Translations under genes and position numbers: made by a program
Notes under the pieces: model-generated
Told to the model about the DNA's origin: nothing
Database searches by the model: none
Seen by the model: the letters and a program-made list of their open reading frames with translations, nothing else
Part shown: positions 8,888 through 17,900 of the stretch, piece by piece
How the letters are laid out: each line of letters starts with the position of its first letter
How positions within the stretch are numbered: position 1 is the stretch's first letter
Source: Burkholderia ubonensis subsp. mesacidophila
GTDB lineage: Bacteria; Pseudomonadota; Gammaproteobacteria; Burkholderiales; Burkholderiaceae
Direction of reading: 5' to 3'
DNA: 64,000 nucleotides
NCBI RefSeq assembly: GCF_002097715.1
Contig: NZ_CP020737.1
Span: 1,984,001 to 2,048,000, forward strand

Positions 8888-9781
8888 TCACATGCCGTTT
8901 TGCGCAAGGCACAGCGCCAGGAACTGCGCCGCGACCCGCGACGGCGCGCCGCCGTGCGGCACAAGGATCGAGAAATGGCGCGTGAGCGGCGCGGGCGCGA
9001 ACGAGCGCATCACGAGCGCGGCATCGTCATGCCGCAGCGACATCGCCGACACGAAGCCGACGCCCATCCCCGCCCGCACCGCCTCCTTCACGGCCTCGAC
9101 GCCGGCGATCTCGAGCGCGACCCGCATCGGCGCGCCCGCGTGCGCGAATGCGCGCTCGACGAGCTGCCGCACGCCCGAGCCCTCCTCGCGCAGCACCAGC
9201 GGATGCGCGGCCAGCGCATCGAGCGTCGCGCCGCCCGCGTGCGCGGGCGCGGCCAGCGGATGCCCGGCGGGCACGATCGCGACGATCTCGTCCTCGTGCC
9301 ACGCATGCACGGCCGTGCCGGGCGGCAGGGCCTCGCCCGGCGGGCCTTCGATCAGCGCGATGTCGAGCGACGGCAGCGCGGCGACCACTTCGGACGTGTT
9401 GCCGCTCATCGTCTGGATCGCGACGCGCGGCGCCGTCGGCTGGAACGCGGCGATCAGGTACGGCAGCAGGTAGCTCGCGGGCGTCGTGCTCGCGCCGATC
9501 CGCAGCGTGCCGGCGTCGAGCCCGCGCACCGCGTCGCGAAACGCGCGCGCCTGCGCGAACGTGTCGCGCAGCGCGTTCGCGTACTGCGCGAGCTGCTCGC
9601 CGGCCGGCGTCAGCCGGATGCCGCGGCCGTCGCGCTGGTACAGCGGCTCGCCGAACTCGTCCTGCAGCAGGCGCAGCTGGCCGGACACCGCGGGCTGCGA
9701 CAGATGCAGCGCCAACGCGGCGCGGCTGATGTTCAGATGCTCGGCGACGGCCGCGAACGTTATCAGTTGATCCGGGGTCAT
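8888..9781 (-). CDS. LysR-family transcriptional regulator (CysB/YeiE-like)
   Basis: The 297-residue LysR protein has an N-terminal HTH (about 1-60: ITFAAVAEHLNISRAALALHLSQPAVSGQL) and a substrate-binding domain (about 90-290). The divergently transcribed neighbour is a YeiH-family exporter, the classic yeiE-yeiH arrangement, so it probably controls that exporter. The ligand is not evident from sequence. The 114-bp gap between the two starts is AT-rich and must hold both promoters and the operator. Confidence 0.85.
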   Translation of the reverse strand: MTPDQLITFAAVAEHLNISRAALALHLSQPAVSGQLRLLQDEFGEPLYQRDGRGIRLTPAGEQLAQYANALRDTFAQARAFRDAVRGLDAGTLRIGASTTPASYLLPYLIAAFQPTAPRVAIQTMSGNTSEVVAALPSLDIALIEGPPGEALPPGTAVHAWHEDEIVAIVPAGHPLAAPAHAGGATLDALAAHPLVLREEGSGVRQLVERAFAHAGAPMRVALEIAGVEAVKEAVRAGMGVGFVSAMSLRHDDAALVMRSFAPAPLTRHFSILVPHGGAPSRVAAQFLALCLAQNGM

Positions 9782-9895
9782 GGAGATGAATTATCGGTTT
9801 TCCAGATAGTTTATGTCACAAATCACAATTTTTCATATCGATATAACCAAACTAGGATTAGGGCATTGAAATGACGATCCGATCCGGGTTCCATC

Positions 9896-10975
9896 ATGTC
9901 TACCGCTCCGACTCCCCATCTCAGCCACGCCGCGCCGTCGATGCGCGGCCAATTGAACGGCATCCTGTTCGTCGCGCTGTTCGCCGCGGCCGTGACGAGC
10001 CTGTCCGAACTGCCCGCGATCGCCGGGCTCGGCCTCTCCCCGCTGATCGTCGGCATCGTCGCAGGCGCCTTGTACGGCAATGCGCTGCGCGACGGCATGC
10101 CGGCCAGCTGGGCGGCCGGCGTCAACTTCTCGGCCCGCAAGCTGTTGCGCATCGCGGTCGCGTTCTTCGGGCTGCGCGTGAGCCTGCAGGAAATCGCGCA
10201 GGTCGGCCTGCCGGGCCTGACCGTGTCGGTGCTGGTCGTCGTCAGCACGCTCGTGATCGGCACCTGGGCCGGCATGAAGCTGATGAAGCTCGACCGCGAT
10301 TCCGCGCTGCTGACCGCCGCCGGCAGCGCGATCTGCGGCGCGGCCGCGGTGCTCGCGTTCGAATCCACGCTGCAGTCGAAGCCGCACCAGAGCGCGATGG
10401 CGGTCGGCAGCGTCGTGCTGTTCGGCACGCTGTCGATGTTCGTGTACCCGCTCGCGTATCACGCCGGGCTGCTGAACCTCGATCCGGCCGGCCTCGGCCT
10501 GTTCTTCGGCGGCACGATCCACGAGGTCGCGCAGGTGGTCGGCGCGGCGAGCGACGTCAGCCCGCAGGTCGCGCACATCGCGACGATCGTCAAGATGACC
10601 CGCGTGATGCTGCTCGTGCCGGTGCTGCTCGCGCTCGGCTGGTGGCTCGCCCGCTCGGCGAACGCATCGGCCAACGCAGCCGCCGACGGCGCGCACGGCA
10701 AGCGCAGGATCGCGGTGCCGTGGTTCGCGCTCGGCTTCCTCGGCTTCGTGATCGTCAACTCGCTGAACGTGCTGCCGGCCGAGCTCACCCACACGCTCAA
10801 CGTGCTCGACACGTTCGCGCTGACGATGGCGATGACGGCGCTCGGCATCGAGACCCGCGTGTCGCAGATCCGCGAAGCCGGCCCCCGCGCGTTGACGACC
10901 GGCCTGATCCTGTACGTGTGGCTGATCGCCGGCGGCTACGGCATCACCTGGGCGGTCCAGCGTTGGCTCGGCTGA
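9896..10975 (+). CDS. yeiH: YeiH/UPF0324-family putative sulfate exporter
   Basis: The 359-residue integral membrane protein has about 10 helices and family hallmarks: PLIVGIVAGALYGN (about 44-57), the GSAICGAAAVLAFES motif (about 142-156), LFFGGTIHEVAQVVGAA (about 201-217) and a final MAMTALGIETR. The UPF0324/YeiH family is annotated as putative sulfate or sulfonate exporters, but transport has been little tested. The divergent LysR gene is its probable regulator. A strong GC hairpin follows the stop. Confidence 0.85.
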   Translation: MSTAPTPHLSHAAPSMRGQLNGILFVALFAAAVTSLSELPAIAGLGLSPLIVGIVAGALYGNALRDGMPASWAAGVNFSARKLLRIAVAFFGLRVSLQEIAQVGLPGLTVSVLVVVSTLVIGTWAGMKLMKLDRDSALLTAAGSAICGAAAVLAFESTLQSKPHQSAMAVGSVVLFGTLSMFVYPLAYHAGLLNLDPAGLGLFFGGTIHEVAQVVGAASDVSPQVAHIATIVKMTRVMLLVPVLLALGWWLARSANASANAAADGAHGKRRIAVPWFALGFLGFVIVNSLNVLPAELTHTLNVLDTFALTMAMTALGIETRVSQIREAGPRALTTGLILYVWLIAGGYGITWAVQRWLG

Positions 10976-10998
10976 GCCGCCCGCCCGTTTCGCCTCGC

Positions 10999-11036
10999 GC
11001 GCCGCGCCCGCCGGGAAGGTCCCGCGGGCGCGGCGC
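10999..11036 (+). terminator. Strong hairpin after yeiH
   Basis: Perfect 12-bp arms GCGCCGCGCCCG (10999-11010) and CGGGCGCGGCGC (11025-11036) enclose a 14-nt loop just after the exporter stop. No U-tract follows, so termination may be inefficient, and the next gene starts within a few bases. Confidence 0.45.
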
Positions 11037-11042
11037 AGTGCT

Positions 11043-12812
11043 ATGCTTCGCGTCGTTTTCCACGGTCTTCGCTCAGTCGTGCTTTCTTTCCTGCTGAAGC
11101 TGCGCACCCGCGCCCAAACGCTGTTCCGCCTGTCGGACGCCCATACGATGCTGATCTGGTCGGTGATCGTCGGGATCGGCGGCGCGTTCGCGACGATCGC
11201 GTTCCGCGAAGGCATCGAGCTGGTGCAGCGGGTGGTGTCGGGCAGCAGCGGCAGCTTCGTCGAAATGGCGAAACGCCTGCCGTGGTACGTGCGCTTCTGG
11301 CTCCCCGCCGCGGGTGGCTTCCTCGCCGGCTGCGTGCTGCTGCTCGCGACCCGCGGCGACACGAAAACGCGCAAGACCGACTACATGGAGGCGGTCGCGC
11401 TCGGCAACGGCGTCGTGCCGGTGCGGCAAAGCCTGTGGCGCAGCGTGTCGTCGCTGCTGACGATCGGCACCGGCGGCTCGATCGGCCGCGAAGGCCCGAT
11501 GGTGCAGCTCGCCGCGCTCGCCGCGTCGCTCGTCGGCCGCTTCGCGCACTTCGACCCGCCGCGGCTGCGCCTGCTCGTCGCGTGCGGCGCGGCGGCCGGC
11601 ATCACGTCCGCGTACAACGCGCCGATCGCCGGCGCGTTCTTCGTGTCGGAGATCGTGCTCGGCGCGATCGCGATGGAGAGCTTCGGCCCGATGGTGGTCG
11701 CATCGGTCGTCGCGAACATCGTGATGCGCGAATTCGCCGGCTACCGGCCGCCATACGAGATGCCGGTGTTCCCGGCCGTCGCGGGCCCCGAGGTGCTGCT
11801 GTTCGTCGTGCTCGGCCTGCTGTGCGGGGTGCTCGCGCCGCAGTTCCTGCACCTGCTCGACGCGTCGAAGAACCAGTTCAAGCGGCTGCCCGCGCCGCTG
11901 CCGGTGCGGCTCGCGATCGGCGGCCTGATCGTCGGCGTGATCTCGGTGTGGATTCCGGACGTCTGGGGCAACGGCTACAGCGTCGTGAACCAGATCCTGC
12001 ATTCGCCATGGACCTGGCAGGCGCTCGTCGCGGTGCTGGTGTTCAAGGTGCTCGCGACGGCGGCCACCGCCGGCTCCGGCGCGATCGGCGGGGTCTTCAC
12101 GCCCACGCTGTTCGTCGGCGCGGTGCTCGGCTCGCTGTTCGGGCTCGGCATGCAGGCACTGTGGCCGGGACACACATCCGCGTACTTCGCATACGCGATG
12201 GTCGGGATGGGCGCGTTCATGGCGGGCGCGACGCAGGCGCCGCTGATGGCGATCCTGATGATCTTCGAGATGACGCTCAGCTACCAGGTCGTGCTGCCGC
12301 TGATGGTGTCGTGCGTCGTCGCGTATTTCGTCGCGCGCGCAACCGGCACGACGTCGATGTACGAGATCACGCTGCGCCACCACCAGGACGCGCAGGAACG
12401 CCTGCGGATCCGGACGACGCAGATGCGCGAGCTGATCCAGCCCGCGCAGACGGTCGTGCCGCTGACCGCGAGCGTCGCCGACATGACGCGCGTGTTCCTC
12501 GAATACCCGGTGAAATACCTGTACGTGACCGACGACGCGGGGTGCTTTCGCGGCGCGGTCGCGCTGAAGGACATCACGTGCGACCTGCTCGACAAGCGCG
12601 ACACGGCCGACAAGACGGCCGCGCACTACGCGCACACGCCGTTTCCGCTCCTCACGCCCGACATGCCGCTCGGCACCGCGCTCGAGCTGTTCATGGGCTT
12701 CCAGGGCGAGCGGCTGCCGGTGATCGAGAGCACGGCGGAGCCGACGCTCGCGGGCGTCGTCTACAAGACGTCGCTGCTCGACGCGTACCGGCGGATGACG
12801 GGCGAGCGCTGA
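11043..12812 (+). CDS. ClcB-like voltage-gated chloride channel/antiporter with CBS pair
   Basis: The 589-residue ClC protein carries KTDYMEAVALGNG (about 108-120), the selectivity/gating motif GSIGREGPMVQLAALAAS (about 145-162, gating Glu in GREGP), and GSGAIGGVFTPTLFVG (about 342-357). About 130 C-terminal residues after the membrane domain form a CBS-domain pair. The style is ClcB rather than ClcA. The N-terminus may be shorter: ATG at 11043 is the most upstream in-frame start, and the first helix begins near residue 36. It converges on the TetR gene, stops 1 bp apart. Confidence 0.85.
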   Translation: MLRVVFHGLRSVVLSFLLKLRTRAQTLFRLSDAHTMLIWSVIVGIGGAFATIAFREGIELVQRVVSGSSGSFVEMAKRLPWYVRFWLPAAGGFLAGCVLLLATRGDTKTRKTDYMEAVALGNGVVPVRQSLWRSVSSLLTIGTGGSIGREGPMVQLAALAASLVGRFAHFDPPRLRLLVACGAAAGITSAYNAPIAGAFFVSEIVLGAIAMESFGPMVVASVVANIVMREFAGYRPPYEMPVFPAVAGPEVLLFVVLGLLCGVLAPQFLHLLDASKNQFKRLPAPLPVRLAIGGLIVGVISVWIPDVWGNGYSVVNQILHSPWTWQALVAVLVFKVLATAATAGSGAIGGVFTPTLFVGAVLGSLFGLGMQALWPGHTSAYFAYAMVGMGAFMAGATQAPLMAILMIFEMTLSYQVVLPLMVSCVVAYFVARATGTTSMYEITLRHHQDAQERLRIRTTQMRELIQPAQTVVPLTASVADMTRVFLEYPVKYLYVTDDAGCFRGAVALKDITCDLLDKRDTADKTAAHYAHTPFPLLTPDMPLGTALELFMGFQGERLPVIESTAEPTLAGVVYKTSLLDAYRRMTGER

Positions 12813-12813
12813 T

Positions 12814-13434
12814 TCAGTCCGGCGCGCGCCCCAGCACCGCCCACGAGAAGAACCCCGCGAGCACGGCCTCGGCCGCCTCGGCCGACACCTGCTGCGGATC
12901 GGCCGTGTAGTACGACTGCACGCCGTCGCACAGGCTCATCAGCCCGAGCGCGAGCGTCTCGGCCGGCAGCCGCAGCGGCGTGCCCGAATGCTCCGCGAAC
13001 GCGCGGATGATGTCGGCCATCCGCGCGCGCGATTCCTGCAGGAACTGGTTGAACCGCGCGCGGAACTTCGCGTCGCGCGCCGCCTGCAGCTTCGCCTCGA
13101 CCCAGAGCAGGTAGCACCGGTCGTCGATATGCATCCGCCGGTAGTAGGCGAGCGCGGTCGCTTCCATTTCTTCGCGCGTGCCGCCGCCTTCAAAAATCTG
13201 CCGCAAATCCCCCTGCACGGACGCATGGTCCCGCTCGAGCAGCTCGAGCAGCAGCTCCGCCTTGCCGCGGAAATTCGAGTAGAACGCGCCGCGCGTATAG
13301 CCGGCCGCCGCGGCGATGTCCTCGACGCTCGCGGCGACATAGCCTTTCTTCAGAAAAATCGACTGTGCAGCGTTCAGCAGACGCTCGCGCGTCTGGTCCT
13401 TGCTCTGTTCCCGGGTCAAGCGCTTTGGTTTCAT
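12814..13434 (-). CDS. TetR-family repressor of the adjacent RND efflux operon
   Basis: The 206-residue protein has a canonical TetR HTH (about 12-58: RERLLNAAQSIFLKKGYVAASVEDIAAAAGYTRGAF, with YSNF following) and a helical ligand domain with a C-terminal segment typical of efflux-pump repressors. It is divergent from the efflux operon, and the 178-bp gap contains an inverted repeat overlapping a likely promoter. By analogy it represses the pump until a pump substrate binds. The inducer is unknown. Confidence 0.85.
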   Translation of the reverse strand: MKPKRLTREQSKDQTRERLLNAAQSIFLKKGYVAASVEDIAAAAGYTRGAFYSNFRGKAELLLELLERDHASVQGDLRQIFEGGGTREEMEATALAYYRRMHIDDRCYLLWVEAKLQAARDAKFRARFNQFLQESRARMADIIRAFAEHSGTPLRLPAETLALGLMSLCDGVQSYYTADPQQVSAEAAEAVLAGFFSWAVLGRAPD

Positions 13435-13473
13435 GGCGCGAAGTCTAGCACCAACCGGCTTTCAGATTCATCT

Positions 13474-13515
13474 TTGCATTCAGATACAGCACTGTATTAG
13501 AATTCGAAACAGTAT
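13474..13515 (+). promoter_or_regulatory. Efflux-operon promoter with TetR operator
   Basis: A -35-like TTGCAT (13474-13479) and -10-like TAGAAT (13498-13503) are 18 bp apart. Between them lies the exact inverted repeat ATACAG-CA-CTGTAT (13484-13497). A further CAGTATC (13510-13516) makes an outer dyad with GATAC at 13483. A dyad sitting inside the promoter is what is expected for the divergent TetR repressor. Confidence 0.6.
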
Positions 13516-13612
13516 CCGAAATATCTTGTCCGCGCGCATCGTGCCGCGCCGCTCGGGGCAAGCGCCCGCCGCTTGCCGGTTTCGCTCCGTTGTTACCGCC
13601 TCTGGGGGTTTC

Positions 13613-14722
13613 GTGAATTGCTCCGGTTCCCGTGCTGCGCTGCTGATCGGCGCCGCACTCGTCGTCGCCGCCTGTCATCCGAAAGAATCCGCACCGCCCG
13701 CTCCCCGCCCCGTCGTCACCCAGCCGGCCCGCGCCGACGGCGCCGCGGTGTCGCGCATGCTGCCCGGCGAGATCCAGCCGCGCTACGCGACGCCGCTGTC
13801 GTTCCGCATCGCCGGCAAGATCGTCGAGCGCAAGGTGCGGCTCGGCGACACCGTGAAGGCCGGCCAGGTCGTCGCGCTGCTCGATCCGTCCGACGTCGAG
13901 AAGAACGCCGCGAGCGCGCAGGCGCAGCTCGACGCCGCGGCGCACCGCCTCGCGTACGCGAAGCAGCAGCTCGAGCGCGACCGCGCGCAGGCCCGCGAGA
14001 ACCTGATCGCGACCGCGCAGCTCGAGCAGACCGAGGACGCCTACACATCGGCGCTCGCGCAGCGCGACCAGGCGCAGCAGCAGCTCGCGCTCGCGAACAA
14101 CCAGCTGCGCTACGCGACGCTCGTCGCCGACCACGCGGGCACCATCACCGCCGAACAGGCCGACACGGGCCAGAACGTGTCCGCCGGGCAGCCCGTCTAC
14201 CAACTGGCGTGGGCGGGCGACGTCGACGTCGTCAGCGACGTCCCCGAAGCGGCGCTCGCGTCGCTCGCGCCCGGTCATGCGGCGAACGTCACGCTGCCGT
14301 CGCTGCCGGGCCGGCAGTTCGCCGCGAAGGTGCGCGAAATCGCGCCCGCCGCCGATCCGCAAAGCCGCACCTACCGCGTGAAGCTGGCGCTCGAGCGACC
14401 CGATCCGGTCATCCGCCTGGGCATGACCGCCGACGTCGCGTTCGACGGCCTGACGGCCGGCCGCGACGCCGGGACCATCACGCTGCCCGCGACCGCGCTG
14501 TTCCACGACGGCCAGCATCCGGCCGTGTGGGTCGTGCGCACGAAGGACGACATGCTGGAGCTGCGCCGCGTCGACGTCGCGCGCTTCAACGAGCGCACCG
14601 TGACCGTGTCGCACGGGCTGCAGCCGGGCGAGCGCGTCGTGCTGCAGGGCGTGCACACGGTCAGCGCGGGCGAGAAGGTCCGCGCGATCGCGCCGCTGCA
14701 CCCGGAGGACTTCGCGTCATGA
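13613..14722 (+). CDS. RND efflux periplasmic adaptor (membrane fusion lipoprotein)
   Basis: The 369-residue HlyD/AcrA-type adaptor begins with a lipoprotein signal (SRAALLIGAALVVAACHPKE, lipobox VAAC). A lipoyl/barrel-sandwich half (about 45-85) is followed by a coiled coil rich in Ala/Gln/Glu (about 95-165), the second lipoyl half (SDVPE region) and a beta-barrel domain. GTG at 13613 is chosen because GGGGG lies just upstream and it gives a clean signal peptide; earlier starts add non-conserved sequence. Its stop overlaps the next ATG by 4 bp. Confidence 0.85.
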   Translation: MNCSGSRAALLIGAALVVAACHPKESAPPAPRPVVTQPARADGAAVSRMLPGEIQPRYATPLSFRIAGKIVERKVRLGDTVKAGQVVALLDPSDVEKNAASAQAQLDAAAHRLAYAKQQLERDRAQARENLIATAQLEQTEDAYTSALAQRDQAQQQLALANNQLRYATLVADHAGTITAEQADTGQNVSAGQPVYQLAWAGDVDVVSDVPEAALASLAPGHAANVTLPSLPGRQFAAKVREIAPAADPQSRTYRVKLALERPDPVIRLGMTADVAFDGLTAGRDAGTITLPATALFHDGQHPAVWVVRTKDDMLELRRVDVARFNERTVTVSHGLQPGERVVLQGVHTVSAGEKVRAIAPLHPEDFAS

Positions 14723-17700
14723 GCGCGTTTCGCGAAGAAAGCCGCTTCAACCTGTCCGCGTGGGCGCTGCGCCACCAGGCGCTGGTCGTCTACCTGATCG
14801 TGCTGGCGACGGTCGCGGGCATCCTCGCGTACACGCGCCTCGCCCAATCCGAAGACCCGCCGTTCACGTTCCGCGTGATGGTGATCCGCACGTTCTGGCC
14901 GGGCGCGACCGCGCGCCAGGTGCAGGAGCAGGTCACCGACCGGATCGGCCGCAAGCTGCAGGAAACCCCGGCGATCGACTTCCTGCGCAGCTACTCGCGC
15001 CCCGGCGAATCGCTGATCTTCTTCACGATGAAGGACTCGGCGAGCGTGAAGGACGTGCCCGAGACCTGGTACCAGATCCGCAAGAAGGTCGGCGACATCG
15101 GGTACACGCTGCCGCCAGGCGTGCAGGGCCCGTTCTTCAACGACGAGTTCGGCGACGTCTACACCAACATCTACACGCTCGAGGGCGACGGGTTCTCGCC
15201 CGCGCAGCTGCACGACTATGCGGACCAGCTGCGCACGGTGCTGCTGCGCGTGCCGGGCGTCGCCAAGGTCGACTATTTCGGCGATCCTGACCAGCGGATC
15301 TTCATCGAGGTCAACAACGCGCAGCTCACGCGTCTCGGTATTTCGCCGCAGCAGCTCGGCCAGGCGCTCAACGCGCAGAACAGCGTGGCGTCGGCCGGCG
15401 TGCTGACGACCGCCGACGACCGCGTGTTCATCCGGCCGAGCGGCCAGTACGACAACGTCGCCGCGCTCGCCGACACGCTCCTGCGCATCAATGGCCGCAC
15501 GTTCCGGCTCGGCGACCTCGCGACGGTGAAGCGCGGCTACGACGATCCGCCCGTCACGCAGATGCGCAGCGCTGACGCAGGACCGAACGGCAAAGGCGCG
15601 GAAAGCAAAGCCGTCGTCGGCAAGGCCGTGCTCGGCATCGGCATCACGATGCGGCCGGGCGGCGACGTGATCCGGCTCGGCAAGGCGCTCGACGCGACGT
15701 CGAAGGAACTGCAGGCGCAACTGCCCGCCGGCCTCAAGCTGACCGAGGTGTCGAGCATGCCGGACGCGGTGTCGCGCTCGGTCGACGACTTCCTCGAGGC
15801 GGTCGCCGAAGCGGTCGCGATCGTGCTGGTCGTGAGCCTCGTGTCGCTCGGCCTGCGCACCGGGATGGTCGTCGTGATCTCGATTCCGGTCGTGCTCGCG
15901 GTCACCGCCCTCTTCATGTACCTGTTCGACATCGGCCTGCACAAGGTGTCGCTCGGCACGCTGGTGCTCGCGCTCGGCCTGCTCGTCGACGACGCGATCA
16001 TCGCGGTCGAGATGATGGCCGTGAAGCTCGAGCAGGGCTACAGCCGCGCGCGCGCCGCCGCGTTCGCGTACACCAGCACCGCGTTCCCGATGCTGACGGG
16101 CACGCTCGTCACGGTGTCGGGCTTCTTGCCGATCGCGCTCGCGAAGTCGAGCACCGGCGAATACACGCGCTCGATCTTCGAGGTGTCGGCGATCGCGCTG
16201 ATCGCGTCGTGGTTCGCGGCCGTCGTGCTGATCCCGCTGCTCGGCTTCCACATGCTGCCGGAGCGCAAGAAGCACGAGCACGAAGCGCACTTGCCGGACG
16301 ACCATGAGCACGACATCTACGACACACGCTTCTACACGCGGCTGCGCGGCTGGATCCACTGGTGCATCGAGCGGCGCTTCGTCGTGCTGGCGATCACGGG
16401 CGCCCTCTTCGTCGTGTCGCTGATGGGATTCTCGCTCGTGCCGCAGCAGTTCTTCCCGAGCTCCGACCGGCCCGAGCTGCTCGTTGACCTGCGCCTGCCC
16501 GAAGGCGCGTCGTTCGCGGCGACGCTGCGCGAAACCGAGCGTCTCGAGCAGACGATCGCCGGTCGCCCCGAGATCGACCACGCGGTCAATTTCGTCGGCA
16601 GCGGCGCGCCGCGCTTCTACCTGCCGCTCGACCAGCAGCTGCAGTTGCCGAACTTCGCGCAGTTCGTGATCACCGCGAAATCGGTCGAGGATCGCGAAAA
16701 GCTCGCGCGCTGGCTCGAAACCACGCTGCGCGAGCGGTTTCCGGCGGTGCGCTGGCGGCTGTCGCGGCTCGAGAACGGGCCGCCGGTCGGCTATCCGGTG
16801 CAGTTCCGCGTCAGCGGCGACACCATCGCGACCGTGCGCGGCATCGCCGAGAAGGTCGCGGCGACGATGCGCGGCGACGCGCGCACGGTGAACGTGCAGT
16901 TCGACTGGGACGAGCCCGCCGAGCGCTCGGTGCGCTTCGAGCTCGACCAGAAGAAGGCGCGCGAGCTGAACGTCACGTCGCAGGACGTGTCGAGCTTCCT
17001 CGCGATGACGCTGTCGGGCACGACCGTCACGCAATACCGCGAGCGCGACAAGCTGATCGCGGTCGACCTGCGCGCGCCGCGGGCCGACCGCGTCGATCCG
17101 GCGAAGCTCGCGGGCCTCGCGCTGCCGACGCCGAACGGCCCGGTGCCGCTCGGCTCGCTCGGCCGCTTCACGCCGTCGCTCGAATACGGCGTGATCTGGG
17201 AGCGCGACCGCCAGCCGACCATCACCGTGCAGTCGGACGTGCGCGCCGGCGCCCAGGGCATCGACGTCACGCACGCGATCGACGGCAAGCTGAATGCGCT
17301 GCGCGCGCAGTTGCCGGTCGGCTACCGGATCGACATCGGCGGCTCGGTCGAGGAAAGCGCGAAAGCGCAGAAGTCGATCAACGCGCAGATGCCGCTGATG
17401 GCGATCGCCGTGCTCACGCTGCTGATGATCCAGCTGCAGAGCTTCTCGCGCGTGCTGATGGTCGTGCTGACCGCGCCGCTCGGCCTGATCGGCGTGGTGT
17501 CGACGCTGCTGCTGTTCGGCCAGCCGTTCGGCTTCGTCGCGATGCTCGGCGTGATCGCGATGTTCGGGATCATCATGCGCAACTCGGTGATCCTCGTCGA
17601 CCAGATCGAGCAGGACATCGCGGCCGGCCACGGGCGCTTCGACGCGATCGTCGGCGCGACCGTGCGGCGCTTCCGGCCGATCACGCTGACGGCCGCCGCC

Positions 17701-17898
17701 GCGGTGCTCGCGCTGATCCCGCTGCTGCGCTCGAACTTCTTCGGGCCGATGGCGACCGCGCTGATGGGCGGCATCACGAGCGCGACCGTGCTGACCCTGT
17801 TCTACCTGCCGGCGCTGTACGCCGCGTGGTTCCGCGTGAAGAACGACGAGCACGATGTGCCGGGCAGCACGCCGCCCGCCGCGCCGTCGGGAGCCTGA
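14719..17898 (+). CDS. RND-family multidrug efflux inner-membrane transporter
   Basis: The 1059-residue protein has RND length and duplicated architecture: a helix near residues 20-40, a large periplasmic porter loop (about 42-335), a TM bundle with GLLVDDAIIAVEMMAVKLE (motif A, charged residues in TM4), a second porter loop (about 555-860) and a final TM bundle with MFGIIMRNSVILVDQIE. The DDAII element supports proton coupling. It pumps substrates from periplasm or inner leaflet to the outside with the adaptor and outer-membrane factor encoded on either side. Substrate range cannot be read from sequence. Confidence 0.9.
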   Translation: MSAFREESRFNLSAWALRHQALVVYLIVLATVAGILAYTRLAQSEDPPFTFRVMVIRTFWPGATARQVQEQVTDRIGRKLQETPAIDFLRSYSRPGESLIFFTMKDSASVKDVPETWYQIRKKVGDIGYTLPPGVQGPFFNDEFGDVYTNIYTLEGDGFSPAQLHDYADQLRTVLLRVPGVAKVDYFGDPDQRIFIEVNNAQLTRLGISPQQLGQALNAQNSVASAGVLTTADDRVFIRPSGQYDNVAALADTLLRINGRTFRLGDLATVKRGYDDPPVTQMRSADAGPNGKGAESKAVVGKAVLGIGITMRPGGDVIRLGKALDATSKELQAQLPAGLKLTEVSSMPDAVSRSVDDFLEAVAEAVAIVLVVSLVSLGLRTGMVVVISIPVVLAVTALFMYLFDIGLHKVSLGTLVLALGLLVDDAIIAVEMMAVKLEQGYSRARAAAFAYTSTAFPMLTGTLVTVSGFLPIALAKSSTGEYTRSIFEVSAIALIASWFAAVVLIPLLGFHMLPERKKHEHEAHLPDDHEHDIYDTRFYTRLRGWIHWCIERRFVVLAITGALFVVSLMGFSLVPQQFFPSSDRPELLVDLRLPEGASFAATLRETERLEQTIAGRPEIDHAVNFVGSGAPRFYLPLDQQLQLPNFAQFVITAKSVEDREKLARWLETTLRERFPAVRWRLSRLENGPPVGYPVQFRVSGDTIATVRGIAEKVAATMRGDARTVNVQFDWDEPAERSVRFELDQKKARELNVTSQDVSSFLAMTLSGTTVTQYRERDKLIAVDLRAPRADRVDPAKLAGLALPTPNGPVPLGSLGRFTPSLEYGVIWERDRQPTITVQSDVRAGAQGIDVTHAIDGKLNALRAQLPVGYRIDIGGSVEESAKAQKSINAQMPLMAIAVLTLLMIQLQSFSRVLMVVLTAPLGLIGVVSTLLLFGQPFGFVAMLGVIAMFGIIMRNSVILVDQIEQDIAAGHGRFDAIVGATVRRFRPITLTAAAAVLALIPLLRSNFFGPMATALMGGITSATVLTLFYLPALYAAWFRVKNDEHDVPGSTPPAAPSGA

Positions 17899-17900
17899 CC

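Noticed and set aside
14371..17853. A 1160-residue open frame antisense to the RND pump gene
   Set aside because: It is the G/C-rich mirror of a strongly codon-biased gene: Arg/His/Asp-rich, with no motif or ribosome-binding site, while the opposite strand encodes a clear RND transporter.
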